Of a stretch of 64,000 nt of DNA, positions 40,898 to 52,171 are shown piece by piece. The notes below the pieces were generated by a model. The model was given only the letters and a program-made list of their open reading frames with translations. It had not been told where the DNA came from and did not search any database. Source of the stretch: Pectinophora gossypiella (taxonomy: Eukaryota; Arthropoda; Insecta; Lepidoptera; Gelechiidae); NCBI RefSeq assembly GCF_024362695.1, contig NC_065431.1, positions 5,276,624-5,340,623 of the forward strand. Reading direction: 5' to 3'. The stretch's first letter is position 1, and every line of letters starts with the position of its first letter. The translations under genes were made by a program, and so were the position numbers.

Positions 40898-43800
40898 TTA
40901 TTTACAATTATTAACGTATAGGTTAACTTTGTTCATTATATGCACTTCTGTTACCAGCTCTGCCAACTCCCCTGGGCTGTAGCCGATAAGATGTCGCAGG
41001 TCACACACGAATTTGTACACGAACCTGTAACAAAACGAATAATATTAAAAAGAAAAATAAAAAAATAAATAAAATCTATTTTCTCACAAAACATATCTAT
41101 ATCTCGTTTTAAGTTTACGTGGTTATTATCATAATTAAACCACATAATAACGGGTTCTTACCGCGTTCAAAATAGGGATATGAGACTCCCGATATTCATC
41201 CTGTGATCATGGCGCTTGCAACAGTGTCGAAATATCGGGAGTCTCATATCCCTATTTTGAACGCGGTAAGAACCCGTTATTACGTCTTTTAATTATATCT
41301 ATATATGTCTCCTTCCGAGAAACTGCGAAAGGCATACTTACAATACAAAGAATAAAAATAAAATTGCTATTCAAAATTCTAGATTAAGTAAATTAAATTC
41401 ATCTTTTTTGGGGGGTAATGAGCGCATTGGTGGACCGGTACGACTCGCCGCTGCTGAATGGATCAGGGATAAACTTGTTGAAGGTCAATGTAACATTTTT
41501 GAATTTACGTCATATCGCAAGGTGTTATGGCTGAGGAGAAGAAATGACATGAAACTGCAACAGCAACACATCTTTAAAAACCAATGAGGGTATACATTAC
41601 AAGTTATTTAATAACTAGAGGAACACATTTGGCTCATGAGCATGTATAGACTTACCTCTTGCCGGAGACGAGCGGAGTAGACGTGTCAGTGTTTGGCGGT
41701 TACAGCACGCGCCATGCCTCTACCTCGAGCCAGCATCGACACTAAGCAAGGCAGACTTACCTCTTGCCGGAGACTTTGGCGATCATGTCTCCGTCGTAGT
41801 AGTACCGCAGCGCCCGGGATAGCTTCTCGTAGTTCATGGCGGGCTTGTGCTTCCTGGCGCCCCACAGCCGGGCCACGCGCTCCGGCTCCAGCAGCTTGAA
41901 CTCCCCTTCTGTACCTGATGGGGGAAGAATATTATACATACATATTCAAATCCCCCCCACCCTAAATTGCCTCTTACTTCAGTAGGCCGGAGTGAGATGG
42001 TGGCTGAGTTGGAATAGGGACCCAGACCTACGGGGTATAACGTAGAACCCTTGCCCGGGGGTACGGGTGAAGACATCAACGGTTGCAGAGGCAGAGATGG
42101 AAGCCATCGGTACGGCAACGCAGTGCGGAAGAGGTGAGTCACAGGGACTGTAACCTGGAACCTGACAGAGGGCAGCAGTAACTGTCAGTATTATTCAGAG
42201 GCGGAGGATAGGAGTCCTAGTACGGCTTTGTAATAGACTACTCTGGGCGCCATCCCACTTGCGTCAGATAGAGTACTGCGGGGCGGAAGGCAAGAGGGAA
42301 ACCACTGCCCTATTTTTTCCCTAAAAAGTAGCATGCATGGAAAATGCTGCACCGACAAGAACGTGACTCTTAAATTAGTGATGATTCAAATTCAAAAATA
42401 TCTTTATTCAGTAGGTAACATAGTTACACTTTGAATCGTCAATTTTTACATAACGAACGTCTCATCCGCCTAAAACTACTGCAGCTTCTCACAACCTGTA
42501 TAGCCGGGGAAAAGAAGCTGCAAGAAAAACCTCGGCACAGGGCCCTAGACGTTCTTAAAAAAAAAAAAAAAACAAAATATTTTTATACAATTGAGTAATT
42601 TAGCTGCCTAATATCAGTTCTCAGACAATATCTTCTAAATAATCACTAACTTTATAATAACTTTTTTATTTATACATCATCATCAGCCCATTAACGTCCC
42701 CACTGCTGGGGCACGGGTCTTCCCTATGGATGGATAGGGAGATCGGGCCTTAAACCATCACGCGGGCCCAGTGCGGATTGGTGGTTATTAACGACTGCTA
42801 AATTTTTGTGATATGTCCCCACCGGGCATCGAACCCGGGACCTCCGGATCGTGAGTCGGTTTGCCGCACTCACCATGCCAGCGTATGACGTCGTAGTACT
42901 CGGCGCTGGTGAGCAGCTCCAGCAGGAACTGCCACAGCTGCACCTGGCCGTTGCTGCCGCCGCGCGCCGCGCCCACCTCGTCGTCGGGGCTGGCTGGCAG
43001 CACCAGCTGGGGGGGGGGGGGGGAGGTACAGAAGATTAGGTGTCTGCAGGAACCGGGGCTATTGGCAACATGAATTAGCAGACAGGTTGGTGTCAGCAAG
43101 CTTCACGCCATCAGACTGCTCGGGAGTCGACCGCCAGCAGTGTTACAGCAGTCGTGGAGGTGGTTGGAATGTTGAATTCAAACTATGGTGGAATTCCATA
43201 GTTTGCGGTGATTTCGCACCGCAAACTATGGAATTCCATTCTCTTGCTTCTTCCACATTCATCAATCGTTTCATACACGCACGCCGGTTCAGAGTAGATC
43301 TTAAACATAAACATAAATAGCCTATATACGTCCCACTGCTGGGCACAGGCCTCCCCTCAACCAACCGGAGGGGGTATGGAGCATACTCCACCACGCTGCT
43401 CCAATGCGGGTTAGCGGAGGTAGGCTTTATTTTTTCAGACAATCAGGTGATTCAAGCCTGTAAAGACCTTACCAAACATCTGACTTTACAGAGTAGATCT
43501 TACTGAACTGAACCTTTTCTAATGACATCTCCAATTTGGTCAATGTACGTCCTTCTAGGTCTTCCTCAGCCAGCCCTACCACCAACCTTCGCTTTATACA
43601 CTGCGTTCCTATTATCCTTCATCCGCTCTACGTGTCCACTCATGAGCAATATAATGTATCTACTTTAGGACTCTGTCGCACTAACATATTTGACATTTAG
43701 TGAGACTTACAGTTCAATTTGTCAAAAAAGTTAATGTGACATGGTACCAAAGTGTATACATATTAATGCTCGTGACCGACCAAACCAACTTAACATGCTT

Positions 43801-46800
43801 CTCAATCTCACTCACTATATCGTCTTTTACACCACATCTCTCTCTTTTCACACTGTTTCTCACTCTATCACTCAATTTAACACCGCAGATGCTGCGCAAC
43901 GATCTCATTTTTACTAATTCTTCTTTTTTCTTTCTAATTTTCCTGTACCCAAAGGTTGCCTGGAAGAAATTGCTGCATGAGCAATAAGGCCTCCTGTTGT
44001 GCTTTTCTGTATATGCTGTCCTTATCTCTGTATTTTGTGTCCATTGTGCTCAATAAAGTATTTTAACTATCTATCTATCTATCTATCTACGGCATTAATC
44101 CTACTTCTAAATAACTGAACAAAAGTATGTACAATTAAAGAGCAAAAGTTCAGTCACTGAGCCCAGCGAATTATTTATAAACAGTGGTGGAATTATGAAC
44201 CATTAGTTGTAATAATTATAAAATTTATGTTTTTGTAGGTGTTTTTGGTCTATTACAGAAACGACATGTAACTGAGGTGTTAAGTGCAACCAGTTCATTT
44301 ATTACTTTGTAAGAAACTGATTGGACTTTTGCAGCTTATCGTACATATAATGTGACGAAAAACAATGTATGCTTTTACTGTGTTGATACCACACTTTCAT
44401 TTTCATTATGTTTATGTAATAATTATGATAATTAAGTTCAAGTGCTGTCATAATTAACACAATTTGTGGGAAATAACAAACCGACCAAAAACATTTTTAT
44501 GTAAAATGTTTCCAAGACGAGATCATATCGATCATCACTAACATCCCGTTCTCCACAGGGTCCGCTTACCTAACCTGAAGATTTGACAGGTCCGGTTTTT
44601 TACAGCAGCAACTGCCTGTCTGACCTTCCAACCCGCGAAGGGAAATCCAGCCCAATATAGGTTAGGTCACATACCTCCGAAAATGCATTTCTCGGGAATG
44701 TGAGTTTCCTCACGATGTTTTCCTTCACAATTTATTACTTATACATTGTTTTAAGTTTACGCGGTTATTATCACAATTAAAACACATAACAACGGGTTCT
44801 TACCGCGTTTATGTCTGCCCGTAGAAAATTATGGATCTACCTACTCCACTCCAATCTCATCAGTCATCCCGTGATCATGGCACTTGCAACAGTGTCGAAA
44901 TATCGGGAGTCTCATATCCGTACTTTAAACGCGGTAAGAACCCGTTATTATGTGTTTTAATTATAATTTATCACTTTGCAAGAAACTGACTGGACTTTTG
45001 CACCATATCTTACCTGTTTCGGCTTTTTCTTAATGACGCATTGTGGTGTTTCTATTACGTCTTTTGGTGTCGCTTGTTGATCATCGTTTTGGACAACGGC
45101 TGAAAATTACAATAAAAAATGTTATTAACAAAATTAAACGTAAATTGTCATGTACAATGTTTTTGTGTGGGGAAATAAATATTTTTCTTTCTTTCTTTCT
45201 TTCTAACATATAATGTCGCCGATTCCAGCACACACCATCTAGTTTTATTTTAAGTAAATAAAACCTTTATTTGCATACTATGATGATGTACAGTCATAAG
45301 CAATATAATGTACCCACTTTAGGACTCTGTCGCACTAACATATTTGACATTTACCTAGTGAGACTTACAGTTCAATTTGTCAAAAAAGTTAATGTGACAT
45401 GGTACCAAAGTGTATACATATTAATGCTCGTGACCGTACAAGTCATATTTATTTTTTGATCATAAAATCATTAAAAAATCTTAGTCCATAAACAACCCGC
45501 CCCTGACCGTTCCCGGTGCAAAGGTGAAAGAAAGAAAGAAAAAATATTTATTCGGCATACAAGAAACATACTTAGATGATTAAATTACTTAATATAATAA
45601 TTATACTTAATGGCGAAACGGCTTCAGCTCAGCAAATATGTCTAGCTGTAGCTAGACTATGACGCTGATTTTCAGCTGCAGCCGGTTGTCTAAAGTCTAA
45701 GCACATAATTACGTACCTAAACCGTAATGTAAAGTATTTGAGAAAAAAAAAAAAATAAGAAAAGTAAAAAATGCATAAATACAGAATACTTGCTAAAGAG
45801 ACTAAACCTGACTATAAATTCGAGTAATAACATATTAGTGGTGCCCATAACGCTCGCCGCATTACCGCGCTGAATAGCAATGGCCAACCTTTGTTCCAAG
45901 AACGAACCGGAGCGGAACACCCGTTTTTTCCCTGGGGTTGTATTTTAAGTTATACCTACCTGTCATTTTCTTATCCGCCGAAAAGGAAAGGGACGGATAA
46001 TAGACGGGCATATATTTATGGAACACACGTAAATTTTAGGTAGGGATTTTATTTGTGTGTTTGTGTTACTGCTGATGCATCAGAATAAATAGATATAATC
46101 ATAAGCAGGCAACTACTACTCACCAATGAATTTACATTTCCTCAACAACTCGAAGTGTGTCCAGAATAAGTCCCCTGGGTCTGACGGCACCTTTTCTCTA
46201 AAACCAACAAGGAATAAGGGTTAGTGGACATTTTCAGAATCATCATCACCAGCCCATTAACGTCCCCACTGCTGGGGCACGGGCCTTCCCTATGGATGGA
46301 TAGGGAGATCGGGCCTTAAACCACCACGCGGGCCCAGTGCGGATTGATGGTTATTAACGACTGCTAATGCAGCCGGGACCAACGGCTTAACGTGCCTTCC
46401 GAAGCGCGGAGGAGCTCGAGATGAAAACTTTTTTTGTGGTCACCCATCCTATCCTTTGCGAAAGTTGCTTAACTTCAACAATCGCAGACCAAGCGCGTTA
46501 AACAAAAAGAAAAATATTTATTTTTCAAAATTGGCTTACAAAGTTAGCGCTTTTTGAACGTCAAGAAAAATTAAATTACATATCATGTAATTAGCTGTAA
46601 AACTACTACCACATCGGAATCTGTAACGCTGAGGGAAAGACGTGGCCAGAAAACCTCCCAGCACAGGGCCCTAGTCCTACTGTTTCATGTTTTCCTTTCT
46701 TTTCTTTTTTTTAAATCCAGTTTGTATTACTTAATATATTTTTTTTGAAATGTAGCCTTAAATGTAAAAAAATTAGGTTCACGCTCTACCGGGCACCCTC

Positions 46801-49800
46801 AGGTCTTAAATTTTGTACCGGGTGACATCACTCCCCATTTGTCCGGCCAAGTAGTTAATGCCATTTGCGGCAAATCTACAATAAGTCACGTCAAAAAATA
46901 AAGGTATTAAGGTTACGTTTTTGGCGTTTGGGTCACATCAGTAATTCAAGAGCCACGCTCTTGCCGGTGTAGCATTCTCCATCCTACTTTTTTAGGGAAA
47001 AATAGGGCAGTGGTTTCCCTCTTGCCTTCCGCCCCGCAGTACTCTGTCTGACGCGAGTGGGATGGCGCCCAGAGTAGTCTATTTCAAAGCCGTACTAGGA
47101 CTCCTGTCCGCCTTTGAATAGTACTGACAGTTACTGCTGCTTTGTCAGGTTCCAGGTTACAGTCCCTGTGACTCGCCTCTTCCGTCCTGCATTGCCGTAC
47201 CGATGGCTCCCATCTCCGCCACTGCAACCGTTGAGGTCTTCACCCGTATGGCAAGGGTTCTACGTTATACCCCGTAGGTCTGGGTCCTTATTCGAACTCG
47301 GCCACCATCTCACTCCAGCCTACTGAAGTTAAGAGGCGCCCACCCCAGCGGCAAGGACGCGCCGAACAGGAATTGCCGCAGTGGGCAAGAAGATGACTCT
47401 GTCCTTTTGTGGGGCCTTTGGGTACAGACCCTTAAAAAGAAGAAGCTTACTTAAACTCCACATTGGTGATGGTGGTGAGCTGTGTACCGCTGATATTCCA
47501 GTCGGACAACTTTATGCCGGTCAGGTTGAACTGGCGCACTGCCCACTGGATCCAGAGTTTCACGTGCTGAACTGACCTGGGGAGATAAGTCACAAGATTC
47601 GCCATTTTACGCTGGTCTAACAGAAAGCTCGGAGAGTTGTGGATGTCCTGGCCAGGGGGGTTAAAATGGCCACATCGAAGCAATTCATCTAAGAAAGCAA
47701 TATTGCTATTTGACATTTGTTTGCATTGCGCACTTACTTTTATATGCGCAAATGTCAAGTTGCATTATTGCTTTCTTAGATGAATTGTTTCGATGTGGCC
47801 ATTTTAACCCCCCTGATCTTAGAATTGATAGTTTCATAAATGTTCGACCATTTCATGACATAGACAACGTAAGTTCTCCATATCGTTGAAACGTCAACAT
47901 TTAATGATATTTCAATCAACGTTTGGCCATGTCGTTAATGTAGGCGGTGTCCATGCTATGTGGTATATTAAAAATGCGAATAGTCGATTAATTTCTTAAG
48001 CTCAAACTTATTTACCTAATCGATATAGATAATTGTACAATTACATCGATTATAATATTTATAATATCAATCAAGTTTTAAATACAATCGACACCAGCGC
48101 CACTACCGGTGGATAATGTTACTAATTTTACGATATGATTGCCAACGTTTGGCCATATCATGAAGTAATCATGCATTTAGTTGCTCATATCGTTAAATGT
48201 TTTGTGTTCATTGATCTGGCCAAACTACATCATGATGTGGCCAACGTGTGATATTCTATTGAGCACATCATGAAATCTGAGCCGCTAAGGAGTAAGGGAG
48301 CGCTTCCCATTTGTCCGGCCAAGTAGTTGATTAATTCAACATCTCGATCATCACTGTTCTGAGATCATACCTACCAGTCGTTGGGGTCGTCCGGTATGCG
48401 CAGGCGGCTGTGGTCGCTGCGGAACTGGTTGTCCACCACCCAGTTGACGGCGGCCGCGTGAGGACGCTCCACGGGGGAACACGACACCTCCTCAGATGGC
48501 TCTTGCATTTCCTCTTCTAGTTCTAGGTCTGTGGGGAAATAGGCTCAATTATACTACAAAAAAAAGACGAATGCTTAAAAATGGGATCTTAGGACTTCGT
48601 ATCAACAGTGGCTGCAAGTTGTCTTTGATTACTTGTGGCTCTGCCCACCCCATTTGGGATTATGGGCGTGAGTTTATGTATGTATGTATGTTAAAAATGG
48701 GATGTCTGGTTGACTATGAGGCGCATGCGACACTACGGGGCGTCTGATGGACTATGGGGCGTCTGTTGGACTATGCGGCGTCTGATGGACTATGGCGCGT
48801 CTGTTGGACTATGGGGCGTCTGATGGACTATGGGGCGCATGGGACACTATGGGATGTCTGGTGGACTATGGGGCGCATGGGACACTATGGGATGTCTGGT
48901 GGACTGTGAGGCGCTTGGGAAAATATGTCTGGTGGACTATGGGGCGCATGGGACACTATGGGATGTCTGGTTATCTATGGGGCGCAAGGAACACTATGGG
49001 ATGTCTGGTGGACTATGGGGCGCATGGGACACTATGGGATGTCTGGTGGACTTTGGGGCGCTTGGAACTCTATGGGATGTCTGATGGTGGACTATAGAGG
49101 GGCGGAGCCGATATGGGGTGCATGGGAGAATATAAGGCGCGGTGGACTAAGGGGCGTGGTGGTGGACTAAGGTGGAGTGTAATATTTGCTGCTTGGTTTA
49201 CAGTCATAGTCCTACCATAAGGGCAGTTGGTCTTTTATAGTAGGTGTCTGTGTAGTGTATGGTGGACTAAAGTAGCCATGGCAACGGGCTGAAGGTAACC
49301 AGCATCACTCACAGTCGCTGTCCCTGGACGTCGCCAGCTCCTCGTCAGGTTTGAGCACGTCGAGGATGTTGATCTTCCGCGTGGACGGTCGTATCTGAAG
49401 GTTTACTTGCACCACACCTGACCCTCGGATGCACTGCTCCACCAGCGTCTTGTGGCATTCCAGCTGTGGAGTGGATAACGTTAAACGCTTTCGCCAGCGA
49501 CTTCCATTGTAGTCACTTTGGTCCTATGGCTCGCCGGCTTCTCAAATGGGGAGTACCAGTTCGAATCCCAACACCGGAGTTGCACTAATGAGTTAATAAT
49601 TTATCTCAAGTGCAGTTTTCACTAACTGCAAAGCTGGCCCGACCATTGTAGACGGCGTTCCTGGTCACTTTGTGACAAATAGACAAAAAATGGCCTTTGT
49701 TGTAGGTGACATAGGCCATTTTCTGTCTCTTTCTAACCTCCCACTTCCCTAAAACGTGGGGGGGGAGTTTGTATGAAACATTCCGCAATTTTGAAGGTAG

Positions 49801-52171
49801 AAAGCTAAAAAATGGTATGCAGACTAACAAAAAATCATGCGTCGTCTTTGGGGTGAAATGTTATATGGGACTTTTCGCAGTTTTCGAGGTAGGATGCTAA
49901 ATTGTGCTACATTAAGAAAGGGGTTCCTGTTACCCAGAATTTAAAGCGAGCGAAGCCGCGGGCTGAAACTAGTTACGTATAAAACTTACCATCTTCGCAT
50001 CCTGCAGCCAGAAGGTATAATCAGAGAGGTCGACACCGAGCCTTCTCTCCAGCATAGTCCTCAATTTTGACAGCCTGGTCCTTATGTCCATCAGCTGGAC
50101 TATCACCTCCTCTGAAAAATCATAATTGTTGTCAACATCTCCCTAGCATTATCCCGTTTCTTACAGGGTCCTCTTACCTAACCTGTAGACAGGTCCGGTT
50201 TCTTACAGAAGCGACTGCCTGTCTGACCTTCCAACCCGCGAAGGGAAAATCAGCCCAGTACCGGTTAGGTTACGTACCTCCGAAGCGCATTTCTTAGGCA
50301 TGTGGGTCTCCTCACGACGTTTTCCTTCACCGCAGAGCACGCAATAATAATTTATGATCCAAATATGAATTCGAAAATCATTAGTTTAGTCCAAACCATA
50401 AATGCTGTGTTACATGAAATTGTATTGTTTTATTTTTTTAAGAACGTCTAGGGCCATGTGCCGAGGTTGTTCTTGCAGCTTCTTTTCCCCGGCTATACAG
50501 GTTGTGAGAAGCTGCAGTAGTTTTAGGCGGATGAGACGTCGCAACACCCTGTATTTTATTGTACCTCCAGAATCATTGCTCTGCATGGTGTCATCATCAT
50601 CAGCCGTGTCGAACATCGCCAGCGGTGTCTGAAATATCTCTGCACTTGTTTGCATTAAGCCTGAAAACAATAAAAAAATCGGTATAAAAACTTTTAAGTT
50701 AAACGGTTTTATTTTATGTGCACTGAAAACTAGAAAATAAATAAATAGTTACTTAGCTATCAACCTGGTGGTCCCGGTTATTACTATCTCTGATGGTAGT
50801 GGTCGTCATAACATGAACCATGTCAGCGGCCGAAAGGCAGTTCAAGAAAAAACACTAACACCAGGGTTTGCTTGGTAGGTAAACTAAGCAGCCCACACCA
50901 TAACAAGTAGATATTTTGAACTTTTAGTTCAGAAATATTTTAGTACTAGGCAGAATAGCTTTTAAGCATGTTAGACTAAAATAAAAATGTGGGGTCATGT
51001 ATCATCATTTTCATATTATTATGTTGGCAGTATGACATGTTCGACTCCAGTGAGAAAAGTCCTCAAGTTGAGGACATAACTGTCAACTTATAATGCCAAG
51101 ATGCTCAGCTGAGGCCGAGTCAAGTGGAGGAAATGTCAAGTTAACCATGATCTAGTGGTATTATGTTTGGTCGGTCTTTGTCATGTAATAAGACAGTAGA
51201 AGTTTAAACATAAATCATTACAGTGACTGGTTGATATATTGTATAAAGGAACACAGTGAGGCTGATTCGGGCAACCACCAATTTAATTTGACAGGACTAA
51301 AACTAGCTCCATCTCTTTCTCACAGGTATTATTAGAGAAGGATGGCAGTAATTGTCAAACTAGGTTAAGTTTGAGTCCGTCTGAATAGGCATCATTGCCT
51401 TTTCACAAACTAATTGTTTAAAGAATTATCCTTCAAATCAAAGGCCTTAGGTTTGATTCCCATTTAATTCAACTCAAGCAATTAATTTTATGGTATCATG
51501 CTCTGTAGCATCTCCATTTGAAGAGGAGATGACTATTAGTCATACAAGCCTACACATAAACAGCCTATATATGTCCCACTGCTGGGCACAGGCCTCCCCT
51601 CAATCAACCGGAGGGGGTATGGAGCATACTCCACCACGCTGCTCCAATGCGGATTGGTGGAGGTGTTTTTACGGCTAATAGCCGGGACCAACGGCTTAAC
51701 GTGCCCTCCGAAGCACGGAATCATCTTACGTTTTCGGACTATTAGTCACGTTAAAGAAATCGTACTCTTATAAATACTAAACTGAGTTCTATGTTTCCAA
51801 ACAAGTTTTATGTAATGTTAGGATGTTAATATTTAGTGTTATGTGGCTTTTCTTTGTGATTATGGCGATATTCTGAGTTTTAGAAAGACTTTTTACTCGT
51901 TAGGTTTTTTAATATCAGTAGGTTTTTAAAATTAATTACTTGTTGTGAGCCTGTCAGTTTAGCATATCAAATATATTTCTTTACCTTGAGATATTTTATG
52001 GCAGTATATAAAACACTTACCTAAATCTGACTCAGTAACGTACTGAGGTATCATATTCGATAGAGGATCCGACATTTCAACACCTTCCGATGCATCTTCG
52101 AATGCATTTTCACTGTTTTCCATCTTTATAGAACGAACATTCAGAATATCGCTCAGGTCAGCCACTTCCAT
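40898..52171 (-). CDS. Ets97D: GA-binding protein alpha / Ets97D transcription factor
   Basis: ETS-family activator that pairs with the ankyrin protein GABP-beta and drives nuclear genes for mitochondrial and ribosomal functions (family knowledge). Eleven coding exons in transcription order: 52171-52021, 50660-50565, 50111-49990, 49463-49313, 48528-48375, 47576-47451, 46197-46124, 45099-45014, 43006-42874, 41914-41761 and 41024-40898. Phases close to 1374 nt, 457 aa, close to human GABPA (454). Residues 83-173 form the OST domain (EEVIVQLMDIRTRLSKLRTM..FWLQDAKM..KINILDVLKPDEEL). Residues about 205-290 are the Pointed domain (DDPNDWSVQHVKLWIQWAV..LFWTHFELLRK). Residues about 341-425 are the ETS domain (NGQVQLWQFLLELL, KPAMNYEKLSRALRYYYDGD, KRFVYKFVCDL). 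The exon 2 donor (GAG|gtacaa) is weak. The exon 9 acceptor follows a pure C-run (g-run on +, 43008-43021). An AATAAA overlaps the stop codon (TGTAAATAAACA). The C-terminus after the ETS domain is short. Confidence 0.95.
41104..41292. mobile_element. Fold-back MITE in Ets97D intron 10
   Basis: Arms cataataacgggttcttacc..gggatatgagactcccgata and inverse, with a very short centre. Outer flank ttttaagtttacgtggttat. Confidence 0.85.
41970..42665. repeat. Family P repeat and LINE 3' end in Ets97D intron 9
   Basis: 41970-42365 is the reverse of 46930-47340 (ggccggagtgagatggtggc, ggcaagagggaaaccactgc). 42380-42665 is the LINE 3' end seen at 18745, 22235 and 59285 (aaaagaagctgcaagaaaaa, then an A-run). 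Confidence 0.75.
42672..42860 (-). mobile_element. Chimeric SINE: 5S-SINE tail joined to SINE A head
   Basis: 42680-42800 is the tail and post-core part of the 5S/tRNA SINE, reversed. At 42801 it passes directly into the reversed SINE A head (ttttgtgatatgtccccacc, gcatcgaacccgggacctcc), ending about 13 bp from the Ets97D exon 9 donor. The core is missing at the junction. Confidence 0.75.
43189..43238. repeat. Perfect 22-bp hairpin with 6-nt loop
   Basis: Left arm 43189-43210 (tggaattccatagtttgcgg + tg), loop atttcg, right arm 43217-43238, exactly inverse. In Ets97D intron 8. A further partial repeat of the arm (gttgaattcaaactatgg) lies just upstream. Confidence 0.95.
43315..44100. repeat. 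SINE D, MITE M and LINE tail in Ets97D intron 8
   Basis: 43315-43490 is SINE D in reverse. 43640-43787 is MITE M (ctcatgagcaatataatgta to gctcgtgaccg). 43955-44095 is a LINE 3' tail (gctgcatgagcaataaggcc; ctcaataaagtattttaact) with a (ctat)n run at 44070-44090. Confidence 0.75.
44110..44740. repeat. Segment duplicated in inverted orientation at 57965-59285
   Basis: 44110-44525 plus a reversed SINE B (44530-44740) match, inverted and in the same order, 57965-59285 (ataaacagtggtggaattat; gtaggtgtttttggtctatt; aattaacacaatttgtggga; gtttccaagacgagatcata). The distant copy carries later insertions. Confidence 0.85.
44743..45545. repeat. Fold-back, MITE M and microsatellites around Ets97D exon 8
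   Basis: 44743-44960 is the cataacaacgggttcttacc fold-back with long internal part. 45180-45205 is (ctttctt)n. 45285-45437 is MITE M with flanking TA (gtacagtcataagc to gaccgtac). 45520-45540 is (aaag)n. Confidence 0.75.
45480..46040. repeat. Element K-like block split by a retroelement, then MITE H piece
   Basis: cgttcccggtgcaaaggtg (45508) resumes as cccataacgctcgccgcatt (45842), resembling 9028-9115. The 320 bp between starts with an AAAG run and aaatatttattcggcata, like a reversed LINE 3' end. 45945-46040 is a MITE H left arm. Confidence 0.55.
46245..46498 (-). mobile_element. 5S/tRNA SINE, reverse
   Basis: Tail catcatcaccagcccattaa at the left, core complement at about 46378-46410, 5S-like block gtcacccatcctatcctttg, ending in aatcgcagaccaagcgcgtt. 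The head's first about 20 bp are missing. It lies about 45 bp upstream (in transcription order) of Ets97D exon 7. Confidence 0.85.
46780..47340. repeat. SINE E end and family P repeat
   Basis: 46780-46910 is family E. 46930-47340 is family P (gagccacgctcttgccggtg; ttagggaaaaatagggcagt; gtactaggactcctgtccgc). Both are in Ets97D intron 6. Related family P copies: 39330-39430, 41970-42365 and 56340-56470. Confidence 0.7.
47655..47816. mobile_element. Fold-back MITE, second copy
   Basis: Same element as 5868-6031, here with the centre inverted relative to the arms (tatatgcgcaaatgtcaagt). 47816-48300 in the same intron is AT-rich with repeated tggccaaac / catcatgatgtgg motifs and no recognised element. 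Confidence 0.9.
48595..49190. repeat. Family F fragment and 19/38-bp minisatellite
   Basis: 48595-48690 is family F reversed. 48700-49190 in Ets97D intron 4 is a tandem array of a 19-bp unit (gactatggggcgtctgatg). In its second half this becomes a 38-bp dimer alternating gactatggggcgcatggga and cactatgggatgtctggtg. Several overlapping open frames here are repeat artefacts. Confidence 0.92.
49515..49973. repeat. Family G fragment and Helitron-like element
   Basis: 49515-49655 is family G (cttctcaaatggggagtacc..gcactaatgagttaataatt). 49660-49973 is the Helitron-like family of 30033-30583, 5' truncated, ending gcgagcgaagccgcgggctg..actagt, about 16 bp from the Ets97D exon 3 donor side at 49989. 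Confidence 0.65.
50140..50545. repeat. SINE B (reverse) and LINE 3' end
   Basis: 50140-50395 is SINE B reversed, without head. 50435-50545 is the LINE 3' end in forward sense (aagaacgtctagggccatgt; cttctttcccc-type), ending about 20 bp from the exon 2 donor. Confidence 0.8.
50750..51745. repeat. Ets97D intron 1: old SINE A piece, unique DNA, SINE D
   Basis: 50765-50910 is a diverged SINE A tail (ggtcccggttattactatct). 50910-51540 shows nothing recognisable except weak similarity of 51030-51130 to 6360-6440. 51550-51745 is SINE D reversed. Confidence 0.6.

Noticed and set aside
48792..49170. Overlapping 80-100 codon frames rich in MGGLWGAW
   Set aside because: Translation of the 19/38-bp minisatellite in several frames; no protein family or start context.
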